64,000 bases of DNA, from NCBI GenBank assembly GCA_011037195.1, contig JAAEAF010002345.1, forward strand, positions 1 to 64,000, given 5' to 3'. Below, in pieces: positions 22,701 to 32,939 of the stretch. The notes beneath the pieces are model-generated. The model saw only the letters and a list, made by a program, of their open reading frames with translations, made no database searches and was not told the origin of the DNA. Made by a program: the position numbers and the translations under genes. The stretch is from Triatoma infestans. Taxonomy: Eukaryota; Arthropoda; Insecta; Hemiptera; Reduviidae. Positions within the stretch are counted from its first letter, which is position 1. Each line of letters begins with the position of its first letter.

Positions 22701-23406
22701 CTAAGTTCGCGAATTTGTCCCAGTTGGACATTCTGAGCGACCATTTTGAGGGTATATACTCATCAGTAACATGCAGATTACTTTCAATTACCACTGGAAA
22801 GTGATCACTGCCGCAAAGGTCGCTGTGGACATTCCAGTGAAAGATGGGAGCAAGGTTAGGAGTACAAAATGCCAAGTCTATGGCCGTAAAAGTCCCATTA
22901 CTTGAATTGAAATGTGTACTATCCTTTTTATTGATGAGTATTATATTTTCCGTTATCAGGATTTCCTCCAGTGCCTTTCCACGAGGGCTCACATGGGTTG
23001 ATCCCCACAAAGTATGATGGGCGTTAAAATCGCCCAGGACAATGTATGGAGAAGGGAGCATTCTCAGTTTTTGTAAAATATCTGCTTTATTGACATTTGC
23101 TGCGGGAGTTATGCATATATTACAGATAGTTATTTTCCTGGGACAATGGATCTGAATGTCACCACTATCTGTTATTACGTTATCGCTGTATATGTCATTC
23201 CTTATTAATATGGCAACTCCACCACATGCACGGTTACCGAACAGGAAATCGCTCCGAAATATTTGATATCCCGGAAGTCTTGGAGAATCATCATTCCGTA
23301 GATTCGTTTCTTGTAAACAAATAACTTTTGGGTTATACTTTTTTATAAGTAAATTTAGCTCATCTTTGTTTCTATACAATCCACGACAATTCCATTGTAA
23401 TATCAT
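19738..23406 (-). pseudogene. LINE ORF2: endonuclease - reverse transcriptase - RNase H, frameshifted
   Basis: The EN domain (23406-22645) starts MILQWNCRG and keeps the expected N, QETN, GDFNAH, AIDLAF and SDH motifs. The frame then shifts near 22675 and 22430 and again near 22140-22090 before a long 796-residue frame (22128-19738). In that frame RT carries FDIERAFD and YADD at residues 233-236, RNase H begins at FTDGSK (D533) with matching E and D residues, and a Cys/His motif (CEVCN...H.L.EC) closes the protein. EN makes the nick that primes reverse transcription and RT/RNase H copies the transcript. Catalytic residues are present in all three domains, but the frameshifts make this copy non-functional as read. 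Confidence 0.92.
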
Positions 23407-23432
23407 TAAGTGGGATCATAATTTCAGCTGCA

Positions 23433-24750
23433 TCATTTTCCTTTGCCTTTTTTCCGTAATGAACTGACAATTTCTCTTAGAGTTTCTGTATCCATGGCCT
23501 CTAAGTCCTTATCCTCTAGACTTACTAAGGAGGAATTGGAGGAGGTATTGCTCCTCAACCCTTTCCTGATAGGCTTTATATCTGACTTTTTATTTGCTCC
23601 AGAAATTTTTCTTGGCGGTGAAATTGTAATTCCTTGCTTAGAGGAAGAAGAGACCGGAGTTTGTGGCCTCTTTTTTGAAATGGTATTAGGTTTGCTAAAA
23701 ACTTCATCTTTAGGATGAAGAGTGCTCACTTTTTCTTCTTTTTCTTCTTTGGAATTAATTTTCATCACTATATTATCATATTTCTTTTCAAGCTTTTCGC
23801 TAGATTTTCAACAACGTCCGTAAGACGTAACATCAGTTCTTCTAGATTTTTATTCTCGTTTTTTTTTTCTGCCACACATTCTGCATAAGTTGTAGGCTTA
23901 GATTTTTCAGTATTTATTTTTTTTAATGCATCTTTGTAGCTGACACATTCTGTAACTTTGATTTCTTGTATTCTCTTCTCTTTTCTGAATTTTTCACAGT
24001 CAGAGGAAACAGAAGAATGAGGACCATTACAGCTGATACAAAGGGGAGGAGTGGGACATTCATTTTGATGAATCGGCGAAGAGCATATTTTGCATCTATC
24101 ACCTATAATGCAATTGTTTGCTATATGTCCAAGAGACCAATATTTAAAACACTCAAAGGGTTCGGGATAAAGTGCCTCACTCTTAAGGACAGGAAACCTG
24201 CCGTGATTTTCTCGGGAGGTTGTGCTCCTTTGAAAGTCAGTATAAGTGCAGGAGTTGGTTTGCTTTCTCCAAATTGCTTTTTGTATAATCTCTTAACTTG
24301 TACAACACCCTGTGACATGGATTCGTTTAAGATCTCCTCTTCCGAGCAATGCAATAGGTCGTAGCTGGATACTACTCCTTTGGAATAGTTCAGCGTCTTA
24401 TGCAATTCAACTTTCACTTTCATTCCTTGGTATGTTTCCAAGGAAAGTAATGAATTGGCTTTCTCATTTGTCGCACTTGTTTCTATCAGAAGAGAACCGT
24501 TGCTTAGTTTTTTCGTTTTGGTGCCTGGACATATGTCTTTTAAAAAGTTGAAGATTTGATAGGGCCAATATGGTTCAAAGGACTTGTCTTCTTCTAGAGA
24601 GGTCATCGTCAAAAATTGCTGACTTACCTTATTATTTGCAAACTCGTCTAACAAATTTACCGTCTTTTTCTTGTTTAATTTAGATTGTGAAGTAGATACT
24701 CCACCTGCAACAAAGCCTGATGAAATTTTCTTGGTGGTTGTAGGTTCCAT
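23433..24750 (-). pseudogene. LINE ORF1 (gag-like, zinc-knuckle protein), frameshifted
   Basis: The ATG at 24750 opens MEPTTTKK and the frame runs 209 codons to a stop at 24121. A one-base shift near 24143 moves into a frame with several Cys/His motifs (CFKYWSLGHIANNC, CKIC, CISCNGPH). In the first knuckle the second Cys is Tyr, so it would not bind zinc normally. A second shift near 23790 leads to a Lys/Ser-rich tail that ends at 23433 with RKKGKGK. The product would be the RNA-binding partner of ORF2. ORF1 ends 26 bases before the ORF2 ATG. Confidence 0.85.
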
Positions 24751-25101
24751 TTGATTCCCACGAGCGAGGACGAAATAAAATACCCCTTCGGCAGTGCGCC
24801 CTTACCCCAGGGGGGCCTGCTTACTCACTGAGTTCGGCCTAGTTTTCAGTGGGACCGATTCAGTGGGCCGATACCCCCGCCCACAAACCTCCTGGCTCGG
24901 TTTCATACACCAGAATTTAGGGGATCTGTAATTGTGTTTCTGTGTGTGTGTGTACATTTCTTTATGAATGTGTGTAGTAGTGAGCTAGGGTTCGGTATTC
25001 CCATATGGTTGTATACCAGCCACCCCTGCGTAGTCCTTTAGTCGCCTCTTACCACATCCTGGACGGAGCAGGCCTATTCTGTCCCCGGTCCTGCAGGGGC
25101 G
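24751..25101 (-). other. LINE 5' leader / presumed internal promoter region
   Basis: The element starts on the minus strand at 25101 with CGCCCCTGCAGGACCGGGG, directly next to the target-site duplication. The 350-bp leader is much more GC-rich than the flanks and includes a (CA)n run near 24943-24954. Full-length LINEs usually carry an internal promoter here, but no core element is recognisable. Confidence 0.7.
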
Positions 25102-25113
25102 AATTATAATTTT
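25102..25113. repeat. Target-site duplication, right copy
   Basis: AATTATAATTTT, identical to 19180-19191. It marks the 5' end of the minus-strand LINE. Confidence 0.85.
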
Positions 25114-25229
25114 GAAAACAGGAGTAAGAGAAAGTTTGTGAGTGTTTCACACCAGATTTTTTTATTTTTATTACTCAGGTTATCTCAAAATATGAATGCC
25201 CGGTGAAAATTTGACAGAATCACAATAAT

Positions 25230-25548
25230 AGTGCCGCTTAATAGGAAAACTAAAAACTGCTAAATGAAAACTCCTACTAAAATCTTGCCAGATTTTCGGT
25301 ATCAAAGTTTTCACCGGAAATACGTGTTTTAGGGTCCCTGATTAAAAAAAAAGTTTAGCGAATGTGTATGTGTGTATGTTGTATGTGTGTAAGTGCGCTG
25401 CCTGTATTTACAGAATATAACAAAAACGATATGTCAGTCGCAAGAAGCTCAAAACTTGGTTTTCCGTTTAGGAACTGCCACCGCATCAAATATGAAAATT
25501 TCGGGCAAAATCGATCAACCGAAAGTGTGTTTTACAAAATAGGCGATT

Positions 25549-25582
<34 letters not shown>

Positions 25583-25640
25583 TCTCGAAAATGATTATAA
25601 CGATTTTTTTTTTTAAACTTCGAATGCACATGCATGGATA
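25230..25640 (+). repeat. REP-A copy, 5' half
   Basis: TTTTCGGTATCAAAGTTTTC, ACCGGAAATACGTGTTTTAG, a GT-rich run (25360-25390), CAAAACTTGGTTTTCCGTTT and CGATCAACCGAAAGTGTG occur in family order. A 30-base T-run follows at 25551-25580. Confidence 0.75.
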
Positions 25641-25884
25641 CAAACGTACCATTTTTTCATTCATAATATTTTTCTGGAAATTATATTCATAATATTTTTA
25701 GAAGAATATTTGAGGTCAGTCAGTTGGTCTAAATTTAAATTTGCACAAGCTTTCTTTGTTTTGAGATAGAGCGTTCCACATAAGGTCGTTTACGTGAGCA
25801 AATAAATTTCCCACCACCATTTTTAAAGCCGGCACAACGTTGCAATTTAAAGAAACTTTCTTGATTAAATTATATAAATTAGAA

Positions 25885-25935
25885 TAAGAGAAAATCGTAA
25901 GTGAAATGTTTTACACCAGATTCCTTTTAAAAGTG
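25885..25935 (+). repeat. REP-A right-end fragment
   Basis: GAATAAGAGAAAATCGTAAG...TGTTTTACACCAGATT is a diverged copy of the terminal motif. Confidence 0.55.
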
Positions 25936-26460
25936 TGAAGAGGAGAAGATGCTACATATTAGCCATTGCATAATTTTGGTCCAGCCAAATGTAGAATAGT
26001 ACAATTTTTAAACCAAAACTAATTAATATGCAACATTGATTCGAGTTTCTATTTCTTATTGTTACAAATTTACAATTATAATTCAATAAATTTTCTTCAA
26101 ATTTGGATCATGACAGTCGTGTATTCTGCCTCAGTTAAGTTTGCACTGCGAAATCTTTAAATTGAACTTAATGAGAAGTTCAGATTCGGCAATAATATTA
26201 CCAGTGATTTGGTTTCATTTAATTAGAAATCATAGACGGCTATTGTTAAATGGATGATATTAAAGTGACTTTAACCAATGACTGGAAATGTAAAATACTA
26301 ATCAAATGTAGAATTGAGATATGTGTAAAGCCAGAATAATTACTAATATATGTGGGAGTAGTATTGATATTTCCTTGGACGATTGCACAATAAATGTAAT
26401 TTAGGCACTATGGACAAACATTAATACAATTTCAATTATTACAGCCTGTAATTACTAATA
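25936..26460. other. Intergenic, no gene seen
   Basis: AT-rich DNA without recognisable coding or repeat signal. Confidence 0.5.
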
Positions 26461-26465
26461 GCTAC

Positions 26466-27024
26466 TAGTTACCGTTGTGAGTATATATACATATACACAC
26501 ACAAATATATATCTTTAAACCAACTATTACAGCATATTTCTATTCAATTGTATTGGTATTCTAAATAAATTTGTATATTATCATTTCACTCATTTATTTC
26601 GGAAACCTTGCTGTTTTACTCTTCAATTTATAGAATGGTTTATAAAAGGATTACAATGTAATCACATTCAAGTTGTCCATATCCTTAAAAAAAGAAAAAA
26701 GAAAGTATAATCCCCACCACCAAGATTGTAATGTTGAGGTCAATAAATGTTTAGTCAATAGAAATTGAATATTTGAAGAAAATCTATTAGAATCGTAATA
26801 ATGCGATGCGAGAAAGTCGTGCGAGTTTTTCACACCCGATTTTTATCGTTATTTTCGGGTGGGGGGGGGATCAACTACTGCGGTTATTTTATATTTATTA
26901 ATTCCTAAATGAACTCATGTTTTTACATTGAAAGTATCATAATAACTATCAATTATTATTTGTTTAGTTAGTAGTTGAACTATCTGTTTAAAGGAGTGGA
27001 TCAATTTACTTTTCCAATAAATAT
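26466..27024 (+). repeat. Left arm of a long inverted repeat
   Basis: 559 bp that reappears as reverse complement at 27428-28000 with only scattered differences and small indels (for example G-run 26862-26869 versus a longer C-run at 27587-27596). It contains a REP-A right-end piece (GCGAGAAAGTCGTGCGAG...TTTCACACCCGATTTTT) at 26808-26845. Confidence 0.92.
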
Positions 27025-27427
27025 TCTTTTCCAATAAGTATTCTTTTCTTAATTGTAATTAATAGACGACCCCTCCCCAAATACTAAAAACCAATATATC
27101 TGTCTGGCGTGTGTGTGAGAGAGAGAGAGAGAAATAGATTTAATATTTGATAAGAATGATTTGATTATCTTGGGGTAGGGCACAACTTCAGATAACATGG
27201 GCCAACAGGAGGAATAGAACGCCATTTTTGTCCACTTCTAATGACATTAACCTCATTGAATTATAGATTAGTAAAGGACATTTAGTACTTTACTATTATC
27301 TCTTATTGTACAGCTTCCCAAACACATACTACCATCATTCAAATGAATTTATTATAACAAATTGGGATATTGTGAAGTATCCTATTTCCTAAATTATTAC
27401 TTAAGTTTATTTCTTCTGGAGTTACAT
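27025..27427. other. Spacer of the long inverted repeat
   Basis: 403 bp of AT-rich DNA with GTGTGTGTGAGAGAGAGAGA at 27111-27130. No gene is seen. Confidence 0.7.
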
Positions 27428-28000
27428 ATATTTATTGGAAAAAGTAAATTGATCCACTCCTTTAAACAGATAGTTCAACTACTAACTAAACAAATAATAA
27501 TTGATAGTTATTATGATACTTTCAATGATGTAAAAACATGAGTTCATTTAGGAATTAATAAATATAAAATAACCGCAGTAGTTGATCCCCCCCCCCACCG
27601 AAAATAACGATAAAAATCGGGTGTAAAACACTCACACGACTTTCTCGCATCGCATTATTACGATTCTAACAGATTTTCTTCAAATATTCAATTTTTATTG
27701 ACTAAACATTTATTGACCTCAACATTACAATCTTGGTGGTGGGGATTATACTTTCTTTTTTCTTTTTTTAAGGATATGTACAACTTGAATGTGATTACAT
27801 TGTAATCCTTTTATAAACCATTCTATAAATTGAAGAGTAAAACAGCAAGGTTTCCGAAATAAATGAGTGAAATGATAATATACAAATTTATTTAGAATAC
27901 CAATACAATTGAATAGAAATATGCTGTAATAGTTGGTTTACAGATATATATTTGTGTGTGTATATGTATATATACTCACAACGGTAACTAGTAGCTATTA
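27428..28000 (-). repeat. Right arm of the long inverted repeat
   Basis: 573 bp, the reverse complement of 26466-27024. It ends exactly where LINE-derived coding sequence begins at about 28001. Confidence 0.92.
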
Positions 28001-28044
28001 CGAAAATTGATATAGAGGAACCCCGAAGAAGAACTATTAGTTCA

Positions 28045-28369
28045 ATGCACTAGATGCCAGGTCTTAGGACCCACCAGAACCTACTGCAATCATCCCCCCC
28101 CCAAGTGTGCCTGCTGTGCTGGACCATACCTATCATCTGTTTGCATAAAATCATTGAACATACCAGATACTTGCGCTCTGTGTAGGGTACAGCCTACTCC
28201 TACCCCAATCAATCGTTATCCTATTCCTACATATTCTACAGCTAACTCCGTCCTTGACATCACATCCCAATTTACGTCCTTCCTTAATTACTTCAAGTCA
28301 TTAATAGCTCCTCTAATTTCCCTCCTCACTACTCTTGTAACAGAGCTCCTTCCTAAACTCACCCGATGA
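28045..28369 (+). pseudogene. LINE ORF1 C-terminal end (zinc-knuckle part)
   Basis: A Cys/His knuckle CTRCQVLGPTRTYC has Pro in the place of the usual His. A frame change occurs in the C-run at 28095-28105, after which KCACCAGPY and DTCALCR continue the Cys-rich region into the frame that stops at 28369. The stop TGA overlaps the next ATG as ATGA at 28366-28369, a layout that suggests coupled translation of ORF2. Confidence 0.75.
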
Positions 28370-30216
28370 ACAATCCTTCTCATAAACCCCTCACAATTCT
28401 GCTCTGGAACACAAACGGAGTACTAACTCACAGACAAGAATTACAAGTATTACTGAATGACAGAAATATTGACATAGCACTAATTACAGAAACCCATTTG
28501 ACTGATAATCACTACTTCTACATGGCCGGCTACAAGACATACAAAACTAGCCATACTGGACAAAGAGCATCCCTCATATCAACAGATTCCTTTCAGGTCA
28601 CAGCAATATCTCTATCACTATTTCCTTTTCCTATAACTTTGGCAGCAGCGTACTGTTTCCCTTCCACCGCCATATATTACCCTCCGTTCAGATCCTTGTT
28701 CCAATCCCTCGGTCCCCGCTTTATTGCCGGCGGAGATTACAACGCTAAGCACTCGCACTGGGGCAGAAGGGTCGCTAACTCCTGTGGGCGTCTCCTTTAC
28801 AATACCATCCTTTCCTATAATTATTCCTTTATGTCTCCTGATTACCCTACACATTGGCCTACTGATTCCAACCTCATCCCAGATTTAGTAGACTTTGTTG
28901 CTTCTGGTGTAGGAACCATTTTTTCAACCACACAAACCTTGAATGATTGATCCTCTGACCATTCTCCAGTACTCCTTAACCTTAGCATAATTCCCATCCC
29001 TAAACCTCCTAAACCATCTTTGACTGAAGGCCCGATCAGCTGGGATCTCTTCCAACATAAGTTAGAAAATTCAATAAATCTGAACATCTCCCTCAAAACC
29101 GCCAGTGAAGTTGTGCAAGCTGTTCAACTCTTCACTAACTCCATTCAATACGCAGCCCAACAATCCTGCTCCTATCGTCATAAAAATCATACTTCACATA
29201 AACCTAGTCTGCCTCATAATATCCGAAACCTAATAACTGCTAAACGACAGCCAGAAGAAGTTGGCAATATTCACGATATCCTTCCGATAAAAGCATTTTT
29301 AATCAATTAACAAACCTCCTGCGATCCCAGCTAGCTGAGTTCCGATTCTTCTAAAACCAAAAATATATTGAATCTCTTTCCACTGAAGATCACTCCCTCT
29401 GGATTGTAACTAAAAAAATACTAAAATATCACACAACTGTGTCACCTATCCGCACTCCCAATGGCTCCTGGGCCAGGAGCGACGAAGAAAGGGTTAACAT
29501 CTTTTCCAGTTATTTAGAACATACCTTCACCCACATCCAGAGATACTAGATCCTACCCACAGTAAACATGTTTGCTCCACCTTCCTTCTAAACCTATATT
29601 TCCATCAAAGGTAAAATCTCTTATTGTACATCTTCCTTGGAAAAAACACCTGGACACGATCTCATTACATCCAACATACTCCGCCATCTTCCTAGGAAGG
29701 CCATTATTTTCCTTACGACAATTTCCAATTCTATCCTTCGTACCGCTCACTTTCCCATCCAATGGAAATATTCCTTAATTATCCTTATCCCCAAACCCCT
29801 TCAACCTCCCAGCGAGTTATCTTCTTACAAACATATTACCCTTCTTCCCATGTTATCCAAAGTCTTAAAAAAATTACTCCTTATACGGCTAATTCCTATC
29901 CTAGTATCCCAGAATATCATCCCTCCCCATCAATTTGGTTTCCGCACTCGTCATTCCACCATCCAACAATCCCTCAGAGTAGAAGATACTATTTCGTCTG
30001 CCCTGGAGAACAAAAAATATTGTCTAGGTGTCTTCCTGGACGTGGCTCAGGCTTTCGACAGAGTTTGGCACCTAGGACTACTATACAAATTAAAAAAGTT
30101 CCTTCCCACTCCTCCTGCAATCCTATTTAAATGACCGCTGCTTCAGGGTGAGGTGCGGCGTTGAAGTGCCTGATCTGCATGCGATCTCTGCAGTGCCCCA
30201 GGGCAGTAAACTTATT
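28366..30216 (+). pseudogene. LINE ORF2 fragment: endonuclease and N-terminal RT
   Basis: EN opens MNNPSHKPLTILLWNTNGV and keeps ITETHL and AGGDYNAKHSHWG. A TGA at 28948-28950 interrupts it just before SSDHSPV, which carries the catalytic His. After 29307 the frame shifts several times. RT motifs TPGHDLI, HQFGFR.RHST and VFLDVAQAFDRVW (first catalytic Asp) are seen to 30134, and then VPQGS in another frame near 30200. The YADD half is missing. Confidence 0.85.
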
Positions 30217-30219
30217 ACG

Positions 30220-30570
30220 CTAGGGAGGGATCTTCAATGGAAAGAGATTCAATGTATTTTTGGTTTTAGGAGAATCAGAACTCAGCTAGCTGGGATCGCA
30301 GGAGGTTTGTTAATTGATTAAAAATGCTTTTATCGGAAGGATATCGTGAATACTGCCACCTTCTTCTGCTGTCGTTTAGCAGTTATTAGGTTTCGGATAT
30401 TATGAGCCAGACTAGGTTTATGTGAAGGATGATTTTTATGACGATAGGAGCAGGATTGTTGGGCTGCGTATTGAATGGAGTTCTGTGTCACAATTTGTAA
30501 AATATCTTGTACATACACATTTGCCAATGTATATATTATACAAATGCAAATAAATTAAATTTAAAAAAAA
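30220..30570 (-). mobile_element. Inverted LINE piece plus 3' end with poly(A)
   Basis: 30220-30486 is the reverse complement of about 29139-29403 of the preceding LINE, with a few per cent difference. It is followed on the plus strand by an 84-bp non-coding stretch ending ATAAATTAAATTT and an A-run (30560-30570), which looks like the 3' end of the same kind of element. An inverted internal piece joined to a poly(A) end is what twin priming produces. Confidence 0.7.
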
Positions 30571-30571
30571 A

Positions 30572-30950
30572 ATCGCTAAAAAATTTTATTTCTACTACCG
30601 TTGAATAATGTGACGATTGTTACACTAATTTTAGTGATGAAGGTTCAATAGGTGAATTACACACTACTTTCTCTCACTAGTGTGTGAAAGTAACATTATT
30701 GAACTCTAATTACAAAACAACGAAGATACAGCGGATTTGAGTTATTACCAATTAAAACAGATTATAGAGAGAGTGTTTGAGGGAGAGAGACTGTTTGACT
30801 TGAATTGAAATACATTCACAGTATTTGCACCTTTTCACATTATTTTATATTAATTTAAATTAAGAACCAATTTAATACGGTTGCAGAAAAAATTTAATAT
30901 TCAATTCGTAAGCGCTTTGTACAACTCTGAACTCGTGTGTGTAAAAAGTC
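30572..30950. other. Intergenic, no gene seen
   Basis: AT-rich DNA. A short TACACACTACTTTCTCTCAC / GTGTGAAAGTA near-palindrome at 30660-30692 resembles fragments of the REP-A ends. Confidence 0.45.
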
Positions 30951-30954
30951 ACTT

Positions 30955-31080
30955 GTCAAACAAATAACTATTTTCGTACTCTAGGGATCTAAATTATGTA
31001 TTTCTGGTGTAACACAATTTCCAAAATTTGACACGTTCGCTATACTTTCTCTTACCAGGAGTAAGAGAAAGTAAAAATGT
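30955..31080 (-). repeat. REP-A left-end fragment, reverse orientation
   Basis: TATGTATTTCTGGTGTAACAC, then AATTTGACACGTTCGC and the terminal hairpin ACTTTCTCTTAC-CAGGA-GTAAGAGAAAGT at 31044-31072, here with perfect 12-bp arms. Confidence 0.8.
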
Positions 31081-31599
31081 ATTAATGTATTATAATTGTT
31101 TTAATTGTAGTAAAAGAAAGTCATTTTTATAATCTTAAATGAAAGTTACAAAACTAACAAATGATTTAAAAGTTATTTTAAATTACAACACTAATTAGAC
31201 CACAACTTAAGTTAATTTATTTCCGAACTAGTTTCAGTAATTCCCAGAGAATTCGATGAAGTCATCTAGTACATAAGTTTCTTGTAGGTGGAGGGGACCG
31301 TAAATAAATACTTATTAGTTATTACGCACAGATAGGACCAGGATATGACTACACGCTAGACACCAGGCAACACCTTTGTTCATCTCCAACAACACAGAAA
31401 TTTTGTTAAAAGATAAAGGCTGAAATCATCATATAATATAAGGTGTCATCATCATATCCTAAATCATCGAATCCTAAATCAACATCTTCCCCGGAAAAAA
31501 ACAATTTTTTTTTTATCGGCATAATGTTTCAGGTAATAATGATAGGTTTATAAATATCAGTTCATTTCAAGTAAAAAAAAAAGGGAATCGTTGAGAGCC

Positions 31600-31995
31600 T
31601 ATTATTAATGAAAGTTCCGATCGCACTTCCGGTTAACTGATTTTCTTCAAATATGAAATTATAGCAATGCTTAAACAATAGCTTTAACAATTTCAAAAGT
31701 TATGAAAACTGTATATACGCGCTAAATTGCCATTTTTACAGGAAACTCATTGATGCAAGAAAAATGTTTCAAATAACAAAAGTCTTCCAGTGAAGTCGCA
31801 CTTCCGCTTGACTGAAACCACTGCCTTGCATCCCAATTATAATTAGCTAGATGGAATATCCAAGTTTCTGTTTCATATGATTTTTTTCGTATTTAGAGGA
31901 CTCAAAATATGTATTTCAGCTGAAAATTCAATGCGACAAATTTTATCATTTTCGTAATACTTCCTCTCCTATCAGCAGTAAAAGAAAGTAAAAGG
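31600..31995 (-). repeat. REP-A copy, reverse orientation
   Basis: Two CACTTCCGGTT/CACTTCCGCTT boxes at about 31625 and 31798, then ATGTATTTCAGCTGAAAATTC and the end block TACTTCCTCTCCTATCAGCAG followed by TAAAAGAAAGT near 31961-31989 occur in family order. Confidence 0.75.
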
Positions 31996-32362
31996 TGCAA
32001 GTACAATAATACTTTTTTTAAACTGATATACATATAAAAAACATAGTACATAATTCACAATAAAATATAGAGAAGACGATTTGAAAATTGTGATTTCGTG
32101 AGTATAATACGGTTTAATAAGAGAATAGAACAAAAAAATAAAAAATAAAAAATAAACAAAAATAAGAACAAAAAAGACGAACGAAAAAGATTATAAAAAG
32201 GTAGAAAAGATAGTTCTGTTCTCATAGCGTGTATATCTGTTCTAACATTGTGATGATGATGATGGAATTACCTTCAGGCCAAAGAGGTAAAGTAATGTCG
32301 TCGATTCGAGGCCATAGTTTAACCTCTTGAAATTATATTAAAGCTCTTTGTGCCCGTTTTGT

Positions 32363-32393
32363 TTTATTAGATATATATATATATATATATAAG
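32363..32393. repeat. (TA)n microsatellite
   Basis: About a dozen TA units at 32371-32391. Confidence 0.9.
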
Positions 32394-32560
32394 GTCGGGC
32401 GCGGCCACGGTCCCCTGACCCAATTGTTTTAAGAGAAGCTGTAGAAGCTGCCTCGAACAAGCACTAGAAAAAATGGTATATTAAATAATGCCATGTTATT
32501 TCTTTTTATCGGAAGAATTTATCTCATTGATATGCTATCGATAGCCAACCCTCGCTCGAA

Positions 32561-32790
32561 TGCTTGGGAGTAAAGTTGAGCTTGACCTATTATTTAGGAG
32601 TCAAATTGAGGAAGTCTGCAGAAATGCTTCTAGAGCTTTGGGCTTCAGTTCTTGGATATCAGTTTGTTTCGAGGCAAACTCATAATCTTAGTGATTCCAA
32701 AGCTATGATGGCTGTCTACAACTCATTTGTAGGAAGCGTTATGGAGTATGCATTGTGATATAAAGACCATACATTGTAAAGCATCTTTGC
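32561..32790 (+). pseudogene. LINE reverse transcriptase relic (post-YADD region)
   Basis: One frame gives CLGVKLSLTYYLGVKL and the next FRSQIEEVCRNASRALGF, which together resemble the 'LGV.FD..LSF..HI' thumb region of LINE RTs. SYDGCLQ / AVYNSFVGSVMEYA at the end matches the typical 'LYNSFVRS.LEYA'. At least one frameshift is needed. Only about 75 residues remain. Confidence 0.65.
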
Positions 32791-32829
32791 TATCCTAGGG
32801 GTTAGACGATTGCGAGCTGATTTGATTTT

Positions 32830-32935
32830 TAATACTTTGGACCATAAAACATATATTTCCGGTGAAAACTCGATATCGAAAATTTGGCATTCTTCTTATT
32901 ATGAGGAAGTAAGAGAAAATAAAAAACAAAAAATC
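32830..32935 (-). repeat. REP-A left-end fragment, reverse orientation
   Basis: ATATTTCCGGTGAAAACTCG, ATATCGAAAATTTGGCATTC and GAGGAAGTAAGAGAAAAT are the family's left terminus reversed. Confidence 0.75.
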
Positions 32936-32939
32936 GTTA

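Larger units (their letters stand above)
19192..25101 (-). mobile_element. I-like non-LTR retrotransposon (LINE), full length but frameshifted
   Basis: On the minus strand the order is a 0.35-kb leader, ORF1 with Cys/His knuckles, ORF2 with apurinic-type endonuclease, RT and RNase H, a 0.5-kb 3' UTR and an A-rich tail. It is flanked by a 12-bp duplication. Both ends are present, so it inserted full length and decayed later through at least two frameshifts in ORF1 and three in ORF2. The RNase H domain after the RT fits the I group (I/Ingi/Loa-type) better than typical Jockey. The exact clade needs a tree. Confidence 0.9.
18248..25165 (+). repeat. REP-A copy, essentially full length, split by a LINE
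   Basis: The left end at 18248 is ACTTTCTCTTAC-TCCTA-GTAAGAaAGaggaAGT, an imperfect hairpin. The body runs to 19191, is interrupted by the LINE (19192-25101), and resumes at 25102 to end AGTAAGAGAAAGTTTGTGAG...TTTCACACCAG plus T-run. Without the LINE it is about 1 kb. The uninterrupted copy at 46216-46970 shows the same TTTGTCAATTATAATT sequence at the insertion point. A (GT)n run at 18370-18407 sits inside the copy. No coding capacity is visible. Confidence 0.85.
28001..30216 (+). mobile_element. Jockey-like LINE fragment, truncated at both ends
   Basis: It contains the end of ORF1 (zinc knuckles), the endonuclease and the first part of the RT, and stops after the 'AVPQGS' region of the RT before the YADD box. 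Several frameshifts and stops are present. Codon use is C-rich on the sense strand, unlike the AT-rich flanks. Confidence 0.85.

Noticed and set aside
25362..25616. 84-codon frame rich in Cys, Met and Phe
   Set aside because: It begins in the GT run of REP-A and ends in a 30-base T-run; repeat-derived.
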